Below, piece after piece: positions 24,783-33,755 of a stretch of DNA of 64,000 nt. Origin of the DNA: UBA6059 sp040222235 (GTDB taxonomy: Bacteria > Bacteroidota > Bacteroidia > Cytophagales > Cyclobacteriaceae); assembly GCA_040222235.1 (NCBI GenBank), contig JAVKDO010000051.1, forward strand, positions 1 to 64,000, written 5' to 3'. The notes under the pieces were generated by a model that saw only the letters and a program-made list of their open reading frames with translations, was not told the origin of the DNA and did not search any database. Made by a program: the position numbers and the translations under genes. Positions within the stretch are counted from its first letter, which is position 1. Every line of letters begins with the position of its first letter.

Positions 24783-26197
24783 CCATCCAGCTGCTTATCT
24801 TCTTTCTCTATTTTGGAGTGGTATTCGTCATCGGATGGTACAGTATGCGTGCTACTGCTAATGAATCAGACTACTGGATTGCAGGCGGTAAACTAGGCTG
24901 GGGTGTTGGTGGTGCTACTATGGCTGCCACTCATACCAGCGCAGGTACTTTTATCGGCACTATAGGTGTCATCTATGAGGTAGGCTGGTCATTTACCTGG
25001 GTACTTATCGCTATTCCTTTGTCTTATTGGTTTATGGTCGCGGTTTTGGCACCAAGGTTCACCAAGGTCAAGGAACTAACCCTTCCCGCATTTTTGGAAA
25101 GAAGATATAATAGCAAGGCGGCCCGTGGTGTCGGTGCTGTGATTATCCTTATTGCTACTGTGGTCTATATCCAGGCGCAGATTGTAGCAGGGGGGCTAGT
25201 GGCTAATATTGTCTTTGGTATTCCGATAACCCAAGGGATGGTGATCTTTACGATAATACTGCTTATGTATACTGTCATTGGTGGCATGTTGGCGGTAGCC
25301 TATACGGACTTTTTGCAAATGGTGATCATGGTACTGGGTACGGTGGTATCTGTGCCTATAGCGATCCATCACTTTGGAGGGCTTGATAATATGCTCAATG
25401 CCGTGGAAGCTGTGAAACCAATGACATTTCAGTGGGGAGGCTTCCCTACGACGCTATTGATTACTATGAGTTTGGCATTTTTCCTCGGCTCTGTGGCCAC
25501 ACCAGAGAAGGTGGTGCGCCTCTATGCGATGAAGGACATGAAGACCATCCGCAAAGGCATACTGATGACAATTATATTGGTGACAGGCATCAATCTGTTG
25601 GTCTTCTTTCTTGGACTAGCGGCGATGGCACTTTTTCCTGTTTTGCCTACAGGAGACTTGGCCATGCCGGTTATCGCCAGGGCAGTACTGCCGACTTTTA
25701 TAGGAACGATCATGCTGGCCGCTTTGACATCTGCGATGATGTCGACTGTAGACTCACTGCTATTGGTAGCAGGCTCTGCCTTATCAGAAGATATTTATCA
25801 GAACCTGGTACACAGCAAGGCCTCAGAGAAGCGAAGACTTCAGGTAGCGAGAATAGGCATTTTCACGGTAGGTATCATTCCCTTGTTCCTAGTACTGACC
25901 GGCGTAGGTGAGGGCGAGCTGATTCAGTTCATCGTAGTACTCTTTACTGCGATTATGGCTGCTGGTTTTTTCACGCCAGTAGTAGGAGGCATTCTCTGGA
26001 AGCGCGCGACTAAGGCAGGTGCCATCTCCTCTATGATTGGTGGTGTAGTGGTGACTGGACTTTGGAAAGCTTTTGGTGATCCGCTGATCTATCCAGTACT
26101 GCCGGGATTTATAGTCAGTGTAACGCTTTACATTCTGGTAAGCCTAGTGACCAAGCCTCCTGGTGAGGAGAGCTGGGGTGTTTATTTTGAGAAATAG
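24779..26197 (+). CDS. Sodium:solute symporter (SSS family)
   Basis: This 472-residue inner-membrane protein has about 13 hydrophobic segments. Residues 1-18 form the first helix. The SSS signatures are visible: YWIAGGKLGWGVGGATMAATHTSAGTF, LPAFLERRYNSKAARG and the helix-8 region LAALTSAMMSTVDSLLLVAGS, whose serines and threonines coordinate sodium in this fold. SSS members import amino acids, sugars, organic acids or urea with Na+, and the substrate here cannot be read from sequence. The coupled dipeptidase gene makes a peptide- or amino-acid-derived compound likely. It is translated from an ATG embedded in the stop of the 31-residue gene. Confidence 0.92.
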   Translation: MTIQLLIFFLYFGVVFVIGWYSMRATANESDYWIAGGKLGWGVGGATMAATHTSAGTFIGTIGVIYEVGWSFTWVLIAIPLSYWFMVAVLAPRFTKVKELTLPAFLERRYNSKAARGVGAVIILIATVVYIQAQIVAGGLVANIVFGIPITQGMVIFTIILLMYTVIGGMLAVAYTDFLQMVIMVLGTVVSVPIAIHHFGGLDNMLNAVEAVKPMTFQWGGFPTTLLITMSLAFFLGSVATPEKVVRLYAMKDMKTIRKGILMTIILVTGINLLVFFLGLAAMALFPVLPTGDLAMPVIARAVLPTFIGTIMLAALTSAMMSTVDSLLLVAGSALSEDIYQNLVHSKASEKRRLQVARIGIFTVGIIPLFLVLTGVGEGELIQFIVVLFTAIMAAGFFTPVVGGILWKRATKAGAISSMIGGVVVTGLWKAFGDPLIYPVLPGFIVSVTLYILVSLVTKPPGEESWGVYFEK

Positions 26198-26203
26198 CCT
26201 ACT

Positions 26204-26794
26204 GTGTCCAAGAAACCCTTCTACTTCGTCATACATAAGCCTTACAAGGTATTGAGCCAGTTCACCGACGAAGATGGTAATCCAGGGTTGGGCTCTATTT
26301 TCGATCTACCCAAGGACATTTACCCGGTAGGGCGCCTTGATCTGGATAGCGAAGGGTTATTGATCCTGACTAATGATCGGAAACTGAACCATAAGCTATT
26401 GGATCCTAAGTTCAGCCACTGGCGAAGGTACTGGGTGCAGGTAGAGGGAGCACCGGATGATGATGTACTTGATCGACTCCAGTCTGGGATTGAGATTAAC
26501 CTCAAAGGGAAAAAACACCAAACCCTACCGGCTCGTGTATCATCAATCACCCCTGCCGGAATAGTTGAGAGAGACCCGCCTGTAAATTACACCAAACATC
26601 CTGTGAATAGTTGGTGGCAGATAGAGCTATGCGAAGGAAAGAACAGACAAGTTCGACGTATGTTCGCTGGAGTAGGCCACCCCGTGTTACGTCTGATTCG
26701 CGTGGGTATCGAAAACTTATCTCTCTTCCCGCTAAAGAGTGGTGAAATCAGCCAAATTTCTCCGAAAGTACTCCAACGGAAGTTATTTGGCTGA
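26204..26794 (+). CDS. RluE/RsuA-family pseudouridine synthase
   Basis: This 196-residue cytosolic enzyme has YFVIHKPYKVLSQFTDEDG and the catalytic motif YPVGRLDLDSEGLL (catalytic aspartate about D46). The later EGKNRQVRRMFAGVGHPVLRLIRVGI is diagnostic of the RsuA/RluB/E/F branch. There is no S4 domain, as in RluE, which modifies U2457 of 23S rRNA in E. coli. Start: a GTG at 26204, since no ATG lies between the upstream stop and the first conserved residues. It follows the symporter by six bases. Confidence 0.88.
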   Translation: MSKKPFYFVIHKPYKVLSQFTDEDGNPGLGSIFDLPKDIYPVGRLDLDSEGLLILTNDRKLNHKLLDPKFSHWRRYWVQVEGAPDDDVLDRLQSGIEINLKGKKHQTLPARVSSITPAGIVERDPPVNYTKHPVNSWWQIELCEGKNRQVRRMFAGVGHPVLRLIRVGIENLSLFPLKSGEISQISPKVLQRKLFG

Positions 26795-26912
26795 TGAGAA
26801 CATCAGATCACGTCGAGTTTATACCAAGCATCAAAAAATCTCATGCTTGGGCTTGGGTTCTGCGCTTTAATGAATAAACTTATTCTCCGAAATTCTATAA
26901 AACCAACAAGCC

Positions 26913-28754
26913 ATGACAGCTGCTGCCAAATCTTCGATAAAGAATAAAAAGATCACCAAAAAGGAGGTCTCAAGTAGTTTGTTGGTGGAGATTGCTTGGG
27001 AAACTGTCAACCAAGTTGGCGGTATCTACACCGTGATTCGGTCAAAGGCACCTACCATCACCAAAGAATGGGGAAGCAACTACTGTCTGCTCGGACCGTA
27101 CATGCCGCAGAATGTTGCTGCTGAATTTGATCCAATTGAGGATGCTAAAGACCCATTCGCCAAGGCTGTAGCCACAATGAATGAGAATGGCTACAAGGTT
27201 CATTATGGTCATTGGTTGGTGACTGGCCGGCCAAAAGTCGTGCTCTTTGATTTGAAAAGTGTCAACGATCGCTTAGGTGATATTAAATATTCGTTGTGGC
27301 AGGACCATGGAATATCTATGCCGGGTGATGATTTCTTACTCAATGGTGTAGTGATGTTTGGAGAAATGGTGAAGATTTTCCTCATGGAGCTTGCCAAGCC
27401 CGAGGTGACCAATAAGACTGTAATTGCTCATTTCCATGAGTGGATGGCTGCTTCCGGACTGCCGTCTCTTCGCAAGAATAATGTTCCCATCAAAACGGTG
27501 TTCACGACACATGCTACCATGTTGGGAAGGTACCTGGCGATGAATGATCCACAGTTTTATGATCATTTGCCCTATGTGGATTGGGCGAAAGAGGCCAAGC
27601 ACTTTAACATTGAGGCCAATGTACAACTAGAGCGTGCTGCGGCACATAGCTCGCATGTATTCACTACCGTAAGTGAGGTGACCGCTGAGGAGTGTCGATA
27701 CTTGCTCGGTAGAGAACCAGATGTGATACTACCCAATGGTATCAACAACGAGCGCTTTGAAGCCCTTCATGAGTTCCAGAACCTCCATATGGAGAATAAG
27801 GAAAAAATCCATCAGTTTGTGATGGCTCATTTTTTCCAGAGCTACACCTTCGATCTTGACAACACCCTTTACTTCTTCACTTCCGGTAGGTACGAATACC
27901 TCAATAAAGGCTATGATCTGACACTGGAGGCCCTGGCGAGGTTGAACTACAGGCTCCAAAAAGAGGGCTCAGACACTACCATCGTCATGTTCTTCATCAC
28001 AAAGCAGCCGTACCACTCCATCAACCCTGAAGTCCTGCACACTCGGGCACTCATGGAGGAATTGCGAACAACCGTGGAAGCCATAAAGAAGCAGGTCGGT
28101 GATCGATTGTTTTTCAGAGCTGCTTCAAGTATGGACACGAAGTTGCCACCGCTCAATGAGTTTGTGGATGACTACTGGAGACTTAGGTACAGACGGACGC
28201 TCCAATCTTGGAAGGCGGGTCACTTACCCCCCGTGGTTACACACAATCTGAAGGATGATAAAAATGATAGCATCCTCAATTTCCTTCGGTCTTCTAATCT
28301 GATCAATAATGAGGAGGACAGGGTTAAAATTGTATATCACCCTGATTTCATTAGCTATACCAACCCGCTCTTTGGGATGGAGTATGGCCAGTTTGTACGT
28401 GGCACACATATGGGCATCTTCCCAAGCTACTATGAGCCATGGGGTTACACACCACTTGAGTGTATTGCCAGTGGCGTACCCACGGCGACAAGTGACCTAG
28501 CTGGATTTGGCGACTATGTGAAGAAGAATATGCCCAACCCTGATAAGAGTGGCATTTATGTGGTCAATCGAGATCAGAAGTCATTCGACGATAGTGCCAA
28601 TCAATTGGCCAATGTGTTGTATCAGTTTGTACAGCTCAATCGTAGAGAGAGGATCACACTTCGGAACAGGACAGAAAGCTCAGCGGTGTACTTTGATTGG
28701 GATACCTTGACCAAGTATTACAGTATGGCCTATCATCAGGCACTACACGTTTAG
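26913..28754 (+). CDS. GT3-type glycogen synthase
   Basis: This 613-residue glycosyltransferase is of the eukaryote-like GT3 family rather than the GlgA/GT5 type. The N-terminal UDP-glucose-binding region reads SLLVEIAWETVNQVGGIYTV. The retaining-GT double-glutamate motif is YEPWGYTPLECIASGVP (E508 and E516), near the C-terminus. It should extend alpha-1,4-glucan chains from a sugar nucleotide in the cytosol. The length is somewhat below the animal and yeast enzymes, which carry extra regulatory tails. No branching enzyme, phosphorylase or pyrophosphorylase gene is nearby. The stop overlaps by four bases with that of the convergent lipoprotein gene. Confidence 0.9.
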   Translation: MTAAAKSSIKNKKITKKEVSSSLLVEIAWETVNQVGGIYTVIRSKAPTITKEWGSNYCLLGPYMPQNVAAEFDPIEDAKDPFAKAVATMNENGYKVHYGHWLVTGRPKVVLFDLKSVNDRLGDIKYSLWQDHGISMPGDDFLLNGVVMFGEMVKIFLMELAKPEVTNKTVIAHFHEWMAASGLPSLRKNNVPIKTVFTTHATMLGRYLAMNDPQFYDHLPYVDWAKEAKHFNIEANVQLERAAAHSSHVFTTVSEVTAEECRYLLGREPDVILPNGINNERFEALHEFQNLHMENKEKIHQFVMAHFFQSYTFDLDNTLYFFTSGRYEYLNKGYDLTLEALARLNYRLQKEGSDTTIVMFFITKQPYHSINPEVLHTRALMEELRTTVEAIKKQVGDRLFFRAASSMDTKLPPLNEFVDDYWRLRYRRTLQSWKAGHLPPVVTHNLKDDKNDSILNFLRSSNLINNEEDRVKIVYHPDFISYTNPLFGMEYGQFVRGTHMGIFPSYYEPWGYTPLECIASGVPTATSDLAGFGDYVKKNMPNPDKSGIYVVNRDQKSFDDSANQLANVLYQFVQLNRRERITLRNRTESSAVYFDWDTLTKYYSMAYHQALHV

Positions 28755-29368
28755 TAGAGGACGTCAAGCTCTACATCATCGAAGAAGACAGTGCCTGCTG
28801 TGACGGGCTCCATCCTGAGGATGACCTCTATTTCATCAAAAGGTTCATTGATGTCAGGATAGAGCGTGCCATAGGATCTGAACTCAATTACCCTTCCATT
28901 GCCATTGATCCATCCTGAGTCAGCATAGCCGATGATTACACCTCTACGCTTGATGTTGATGATTAGGGAGATGCCTGTACCCGAAACATTCTCCAGCTTG
29001 ATTTGAGCTAGGATCTTGATTTGGGCACCTCGGGGTAGATTAACATCAGTGAAATTTCTACGCCACTGAGCAAAATCATAGAAACCGTCGCTAGCTGCTG
29101 CCACACTACTCACGCGTTCTATCTTTAGTGTGTGATTACTCGACCCCACTTGTTCAAGAGACCTGTCCCCATCGAACTTGAGCCTAGATCGTGGGTCGCT
29201 TACTTCGAATACCCATCCGTGATCGTTATTTTCGAATTGCTCGAGCTCGAGCAAAGCCAGCTGATTCTCCTTTTGCTCCGGCTGATCCGACTCTGGGAAG
29301 CTGAACTCGGGCCTGTCCACACAACTGCTGCAAAAAGCCAAGCACAATATCCAGAAGACTCTCACCAT
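28751..29368 (-). CDS. Hypothetical lipoprotein, beta-sandwich (carbohydrate-binding-like)
   Basis: The 205-residue product has a lipoprotein signal (FWILCLAFCSSC, lipid cysteine at about residue 16). It is followed by an acidic, glutamine-rich linker and about 150 residues of alternating strands (HTLKIERVSSV, ILAQIKLENVSGTGISLIINI, VIEFRSYGTLYPDINEPFDE, GTVFFDDVEL). The closing FFDDVEL motif is common in carbohydrate-binding-module-like jelly rolls, where it carries a calcium or structural site. No enzyme motif is seen. It lies 49 bases downstream of the CtpA-type protease gene on the same strand and may share its transcript. Confidence 0.65.
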   Translation of the reverse strand: MVRVFWILCLAFCSSCVDRPEFSFPESDQPEQKENQLALLELEQFENNDHGWVFEVSDPRSRLKFDGDRSLEQVGSSNHTLKIERVSSVAAASDGFYDFAQWRRNFTDVNLPRGAQIKILAQIKLENVSGTGISLIINIKRRGVIIGYADSGWINGNGRVIEFRSYGTLYPDINEPFDEIEVILRMEPVTAGTVFFDDVELDVLY

Positions 29369-29417
29369 AATTTCAATTTACTTATTTATTCAATGCAACT
29401 TAGCGAGGAGCCACCTA

Positions 29418-31052
29418 TCAATCCCCATTCTCTGCTATAGCATCTGCTTCATCAAAGAGTTTTAGTGCTTCCAGGAAGATCTCATTGGTCTGGTTATAAA
29501 TCGGGAAAAAGCCTTCATTATCCCATACGCCTCGTGCAATTTGGGCTTTAAGGAACGTCTGAATAAAAGGGCGTGATTTCATATACTGCTGCTCATTGAA
29601 AGGTGCGCCATTGGCTTCACCAAGCTCGATCAGCTCGTCTAGCATTGGCTCATTGACTTGGAAATTATCCTTAAATTGGCTGTACTCATACTTTTCAAGG
29701 AGTGCTTTATTCTCCTCAAAATACCTCAGCGCGTACTCTCGAATCGTATTAGTGTAGAATAGTTTATTCAGGTAAGCACTATTATCGGTTGAGTCTAGTG
29801 AAACGAAAACATCTGGCATGATACCCCCTCCGCCATAAACAGTCCGACCCTTTAAGGTCTCAAAAAGCAATGAGTCCGTTACTTGCATACTGTCGGCAGA
29901 GTAAAGTTCTCCATTGTTGATGCGCGTGCTGAAGTCGCGGTAATAGTCATCTTGTTCGCCCAACTCATAATGCTTTTGGATGGATCTGCCGCTAGGTGTA
30001 TAATATCTCGAGATGGTAAGCCGGAGCTCTGAGCCGTCGTTGAGACTGATGGGCATTTGTACCAGTCCTTTGCCAAAGCTGCGTCTACCGACAATCAGCC
30101 CTCGATCATTATCCTGAATAGCACCAGATAAGATTTCAGAAGCTGAGGCACTACCCGCATCAATGAGGACGATTAAGGAGCCTTGTTCAAATTGGCCCTT
30201 GCGATAGGCCCTGTGCTCTGCATTATACCTTGCTTCTTTGCCTTTGGTATAGACGATCATCTTATTTCCTGATAGGAATTCATCAGCAATGTTGATCGCC
30301 TTGTCCATATAGCCGCCAGGATTACCTGTTAAGTCAAGCATGAGCTTGGTCATACCTTGATCATTCAACTTCTTCAATGCTTCCTTAAACTCATCGTAAG
30401 TTGTGGCCGTAAAGCGATTGATTTTTAGGTAGCCGATTTCTTCATCCACCATGTAAGCTACGTCTATTGAGTACTGTGGGATTTTGTCTCTCTCGATTTT
30501 GAAGTCCATCAGCTCATCAACATTGCGTCGCTTGATTGATACGATTACCTCACTCCCTTTGGTGCCCCTGAGCCGGTCAAAAACCCCTCTATTGGTGATG
30601 CCAATACCTGCAACCACTTCGCCATCCACCTTGACGATCTTGTCGCCTGCCTTAAGCCCAACCTTCTCAGAAGGCCCTCCAGAAAGCGGAGACACTACGT
30701 AAATCGTGTCATGGAATATGTTAAACTCGATCCCTATCCCTTCGAACTTGCCTTCGAGTTGAGAGCTGACTAGTTCTTGATCCTTAGCAGGAATGTAGGA
30801 TGTATGAGGGTCCAGCTTCTCGAGCATATCATTGATGGCTGTCTCTACCAGCTCATCAGTGTCTACTTCGTCGACATAGTTGCGATCTATATAGCTCACG
30901 ATCTCGCGAAACTTATAAATGCTTTGGTAGAGATCCTTTTTGCCATCACTCGTATTGACCATGGTGGCACCTATGAGTACGCCGGTTGCGATCGCGATAG
31001 CGAGTAAGATAGGAAGCCGAATGACTGACTTGGAGTTGTTAATTTCTTTCAC
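29418..31052 (-). CDS. CtpA-type C-terminal processing protease (S41)
   Basis: The 544-residue protein has an N-terminal membrane anchor (LPILLAIAIATGVLIGATMV). A PDZ domain follows at about 95-180 (EGIGIEFNIFHDTIYVVSPLSG, GLKAGDKIVKVDG). The S41 protease core has the nucleophile Ser303 in GSASASEI and the general base Lys328 in SFGKGLVQ, exactly 25 apart as in Prc and D1P. A long C-terminal region of about 150 residues is typical for Bacteroidota members. It acts in the periplasm, probably trimming or degrading envelope proteins from their C-termini. The start is GTG at 31050-31052, 29 bases after a good -7 box. Confidence 0.93.
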   Translation of the reverse strand: MKEINNSKSVIRLPILLAIAIATGVLIGATMVNTSDGKKDLYQSIYKFREIVSYIDRNYVDEVDTDELVETAINDMLEKLDPHTSYIPAKDQELVSSQLEGKFEGIGIEFNIFHDTIYVVSPLSGGPSEKVGLKAGDKIVKVDGEVVAGIGITNRGVFDRLRGTKGSEVIVSIKRRNVDELMDFKIERDKIPQYSIDVAYMVDEEIGYLKINRFTATTYDEFKEALKKLNDQGMTKLMLDLTGNPGGYMDKAINIADEFLSGNKMIVYTKGKEARYNAEHRAYRKGQFEQGSLIVLIDAGSASASEILSGAIQDNDRGLIVGRRSFGKGLVQMPISLNDGSELRLTISRYYTPSGRSIQKHYELGEQDDYYRDFSTRINNGELYSADSMQVTDSLLFETLKGRTVYGGGGIMPDVFVSLDSTDNSAYLNKLFYTNTIREYALRYFEENKALLEKYEYSQFKDNFQVNEPMLDELIELGEANGAPFNEQQYMKSRPFIQTFLKAQIARGVWDNEGFFPIYNQTNEIFLEALKLFDEADAIAENGD

Positions 31053-31081
31053 CGAGTTGTTATTTGAGTATTGGCAGTAAG

Positions 31082-31089
31082 CAAAAATA
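31082..31089 (-). promoter_or_regulatory. Candidate -7 box (TATTTTTG) for the CtpA-type gene
   Basis: Read on the minus strand the sequence is TATTTTTG, an exact TAnnTTTG match, about 30 bases upstream of the GTG start. No clear -33 element is seen. Confidence 0.5.
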
Positions 31090-31195
31090 GCAGAAAACGG
31101 CTATTTATCTTGTGAGTGAACGGGTGTTTAAGGCTCTGTGTTTTCAGCAGTGCTAAGAATAATGCTCGCCTTCCTGTATTTTATGACGTTCTGAA

Positions 31196-31229
31196 TTTGG
31201 AAGATTTGGCTATCTAATCCTTATATTTG
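31196..31229 (+). promoter_or_regulatory. Candidate Bacteroidota promoter (TTTG-N22-TATATTTG), nearly leaderless
   Basis: TTTG at 31196-31199 and TATATTTG at 31222-31229 fit the -33/-7 consensus. The ATG at 31235 lies only five bases after the -7 box, so the transcript should begin at or very near the start codon. Confidence 0.55.
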
Positions 31230-31234
31230 AGGTT

Positions 31235-31990
31235 ATGCTTAGCGCACAAGCAAATCAATCCATAGGAAAACTAGTTGAAGATGACTTCACATTCGCAAGG
31301 CAGCTGGACGCTTATGGGATTGCGTTTTACAATTATGAGTCACTACCTCTCAGTGAGGTGTGTAAGCAAAAGAGGATAAAGTTGGAGAGCTTGCTGAGTG
31401 GGCATGGAACTTCCATGACTTTTGATATTCCTACTTTTCAACAGCTTAATGGACAATCTGCTGTGACGATTATCCAGTATCTTAAGCACCATCATTATCT
31501 TTTCATCAAAGACCAACTTCCATTCATTCAAAAGCTCATTTCCCATTTGACGCCTAAGAGCCTAGCGGATGTTGAGCTCGTGGCTGATTTGAAGTTCATT
31601 TTCCCCTTGTTTCAGGAGGACTTCATCCATCATATTTACGAGGAGGAGGATACATTATTTGCTTATATCCTTCAACTCAATAAGGTCATGCAAACGAAAG
31701 GCTACAATGGAGATCTCTACTATGCCATGGAGAAGTTTTCTATTCAGGAATTGGCGTTAGAGCATGGTGAAGACGATGATGAGATGAAAGGCATCAGAGG
31801 AATCATTGAGCAGCACAGAGTGGATGAACTAGAAGACCTTCATCTCAAGGTGATCTTCAAAGAGCTTCAGAGCTTCGATGCTCAGCTCGAGCAGCATGCG
31901 CGAATAGAGAATGAAGTCCTTTTCCCCAAGGCACTCAACATGGAGAAACAAGTGCAGCGTCTACTCTCTACCAAAATCGGATCAAACTAA
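31235..31990 (+). CDS. RIC/ScdA-like di-iron (hemerythrin-fold) protein with altered N-terminal domain
   Basis: The 251-residue layout matches the YtfE/ScdA (RIC) family. An N-terminal DUF542-like segment (DAYGIAFYNYESLPLSEVC) is followed by a hemerythrin-like four-helix bundle. Metal-ligand candidates are in the repeated H/E patterns HHHYLFIKDQLP, DFIHHIYEEEDTLFAYI, LEHGEDDDEMKGI and LEQHARIENEVLFPKA. RIC proteins repair or deliver iron to Fe-S clusters damaged by nitric oxide or peroxide. Here the usual DUF542 CC(G) pair is replaced by Y32-N33-Y34, while the later cysteine (C43) is kept. The N-domain may therefore be non-functional or repurposed. Cytosolic; followed immediately by ruvX. Confidence 0.75.
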   Translation: MLSAQANQSIGKLVEDDFTFARQLDAYGIAFYNYESLPLSEVCKQKRIKLESLLSGHGTSMTFDIPTFQQLNGQSAVTIIQYLKHHHYLFIKDQLPFIQKLISHLTPKSLADVELVADLKFIFPLFQEDFIHHIYEEEDTLFAYILQLNKVMQTKGYNGDLYYAMEKFSIQELALEHGEDDDEMKGIRGIIEQHRVDELEDLHLKVIFKELQSFDAQLEQHARIENEVLFPKALNMEKQVQRLLSTKIGSN

Positions 31991-32407
31991 ATGAGCCGAA
32001 TTGTAGCCGTTGATTACGGCTCAAAGCGTGTGGGCCTAGCTACCACCGACCCCCTCAAGATTATTGCCACACCTATCGGAACCTACCACTCTGCAGAAGT
32101 TTTGGATTTTCTCGCCGACTATCATAAGCAAGAAATAATCGAAACCTTGGTGGTAGGAATGCCTAGAACGCTAACCAATGAGGACACTAATGCTACTCCA
32201 TTGGTCAAAGGTTTTATAACTTTGCTAAAAAAGAAACTACCTGGGATACCCGTGGTGACTGTTGACGAGAGGTTTACCTCTAAGATCGCATCACAGGCTA
32301 TGCTCACCGGCGGGATGAAAAAGAAAGACCGACGTGTAAAGGGTAACGTAGATAAAATAAGTGCTACGATCATTCTACAATCCTATTTAGCCTCTCAACC
32401 CATATGA
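31991..32407 (+). CDS. ruvX: RuvX/YqgF putative Holliday junction resolvase
   Basis: The 138 residues carry the RNase H-like core: MSRIVAVDYGSKRVGLATTD with the first catalytic aspartate (D8), TLVVGMPRTL, VVTVDERFTS with the second acidic pair, and the C-terminal NVDKISATIILQSYL with the last aspartate. It is implicated in pre-16S rRNA maturation and recombination in E. coli; both roles have been proposed. Size is normal. It starts right after the stop of the RIC-like gene and overlaps def by four bases. Confidence 0.93.
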   Translation: MSRIVAVDYGSKRVGLATTDPLKIIATPIGTYHSAEVLDFLADYHKQEIIETLVVGMPRTLTNEDTNATPLVKGFITLLKKKLPGIPVVTVDERFTSKIASQAMLTGGMKKKDRRVKGNVDKISATIILQSYLASQPI

Positions 32408-32961
32408 TTTATCCAATAGTCGTGTATGGCGACCCGGTATTGAAAAGGAAAACCCAAGACATAGAGAAGGGTACAATTGATGTGAAAGAACTATCCGAGG
32501 ATATGTTCGAAACGATGAAATCTGCGCATGGAATCGGCCTTGCGGCTCCTCAAATCGGAAAATCAGTCCGCATGTTCATCGTAGATGGTCGACCTCTTGA
32601 GGAAGACGATATGATGGACTTTGTCAAAGTGTTTGTCAATCCACACATCATTGATGAGTCAGGTGACGCGTGGAACTTCGAGGAAGGTTGTCTTAGCATA
32701 CCCGGAATCCGAGAGCCCATCTCTCGCCTACCCAAGATCAAAGTGCACTATTTTGATGAAAACTGGGAAGAACACGAGCAGGAGTTCGACGGGATGAAGG
32801 CGCGGATCATCCAGCATGAGTACGACCATATCGAAGGCATACTTTTTACTGATCACCTCACACCTTTCAAGAGGAGGCTGCTCAAGGGAAAACTGACCAA
32901 TATCTCTAAGGGCAAGTGCGATACGGAGTACCGTATCAAAGCACCGCTAAAGACTAGGTAG
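32404..32961 (+). CDS. def: Peptide deformylase
   Basis: This 185-residue metalloenzyme has all three signature motifs: GIGLAAPQIG (43-52), EGCLSIPG (94-101, metal ligand C96) and QHEYDHIEG (137-145, two histidine ligands and the catalytic glutamate nearby). It removes the N-formyl group from new proteins at the ribosome. Length is normal for a type 1 enzyme. The ATG overlaps the ruvX stop (ATGA), and the next gene begins two bases after its stop. Confidence 0.97.
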   Translation: MIYPIVVYGDPVLKRKTQDIEKGTIDVKELSEDMFETMKSAHGIGLAAPQIGKSVRMFIVDGRPLEEDDMMDFVKVFVNPHIIDESGDAWNFEEGCLSIPGIREPISRLPKIKVHYFDENWEEHEQEFDGMKARIIQHEYDHIEGILFTDHLTPFKRRLLKGKLTNISKGKCDTEYRIKAPLKTR

Positions 32962-32963
32962 TT

Positions 32964-33755
32964 TTGCAAAAGCTAAGAGTCCACTATATCCAGTCCGACC
33001 TTCACTGGCAGTCTGTGGACGCCAACCTGGCTTCTTTTGAGGAGGCGGTTTGGCGGATAGAGGGTGACTCTGATCTGATTATCCTACCGGAAATGTTCTC
33101 TACAGGCTTCTCCATGGAGGCCAAAGCACTAGCAGAGCCAATGAACAGCAAGACTTTTCGATGGATGAAGCAGCAAGCCGCTCAGACAGACGCTATGATC
33201 ATGGGTAGCTATATTGTACAGGAGAAAGGGAATTACTTCAATCGGCTATTTGCGGTAGCACCGGATGGTCAGTATCATTCTTACGACAAGCGCCATCTAT
33301 TTGCGCTAGCTGGAGAAGATGGCCCCTACATGCGGGGAAGCCAAAAGCTGGTTTTTGAGTGGAGAGGATGGCGTATTTGTCCAATGATCTGTTATGATTT
33401 GAGATTTCCGGTTTGGGCGCGGAGTGAAAGAAAAGGAGAAGAATTGCATGAATATGATCTGCTGGTATATGTAGCCAACTGGCCGGCTCCACGGATTCAT
33501 GCTTGGGATGTACTGTTGCAGGCACGGGCAGTTGAAAATATCGCCTACACGGTGGGGGTAAACAGAGTGGGGGTAGATGAAAATGGGTATGAGTATCCCG
33601 GCCATTCTGCTATTGTAGACTACACTGGAAAGGTACTCTGCAAACATGAGGGTGAAGCGGCCATAGGATCGGCAGTGCTAGATCCTGATTTGCTGCAGAA
33701 GTTTAGAGAGCGGTTTCCTTTTCAGGCTGATTCGGATCAGTTTCAAGTTCTTTAA
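32964..33755 (+). CDS. Nitrilase-superfamily amidase (omega-amidase-like)
   Basis: This 263-residue C-N hydrolase has the full catalytic triad: Glu43 in IILPEMFSTGF, Lys109 in SYDKRHLF and Cys143 in PMICYDLRFPVWAR. The closest characterised group is YafV/Nit2-type omega-amidases, which hydrolyse alpha-ketoglutaramate or similar damaged transamination products. The start is TTG at 32964, as no ATG is available before the first conserved strand. It is the last gene of the RIC-ruvX-def cluster. Its 3' end overlaps the convergent hypothetical gene by 53 bases. Confidence 0.9.
   Translation: MQKLRVHYIQSDLHWQSVDANLASFEEAVWRIEGDSDLIILPEMFSTGFSMEAKALAEPMNSKTFRWMKQQAAQTDAMIMGSYIVQEKGNYFNRLFAVAPDGQYHSYDKRHLFALAGEDGPYMRGSQKLVFEWRGWRICPMICYDLRFPVWARSERKGEELHEYDLLVYVANWPAPRIHAWDVLLQARAVENIAYTVGVNRVGVDENGYEYPGHSAIVDYTGKVLCKHEGEAAIGSAVLDPDLLQKFRERFPFQADSDQFQVL

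Noticed and set aside
25432..25911. 159-residue plus-strand frame
   Set aside because: It is an out-of-frame shadow inside the SSS symporter; composition is not protein-like and no start context is seen.
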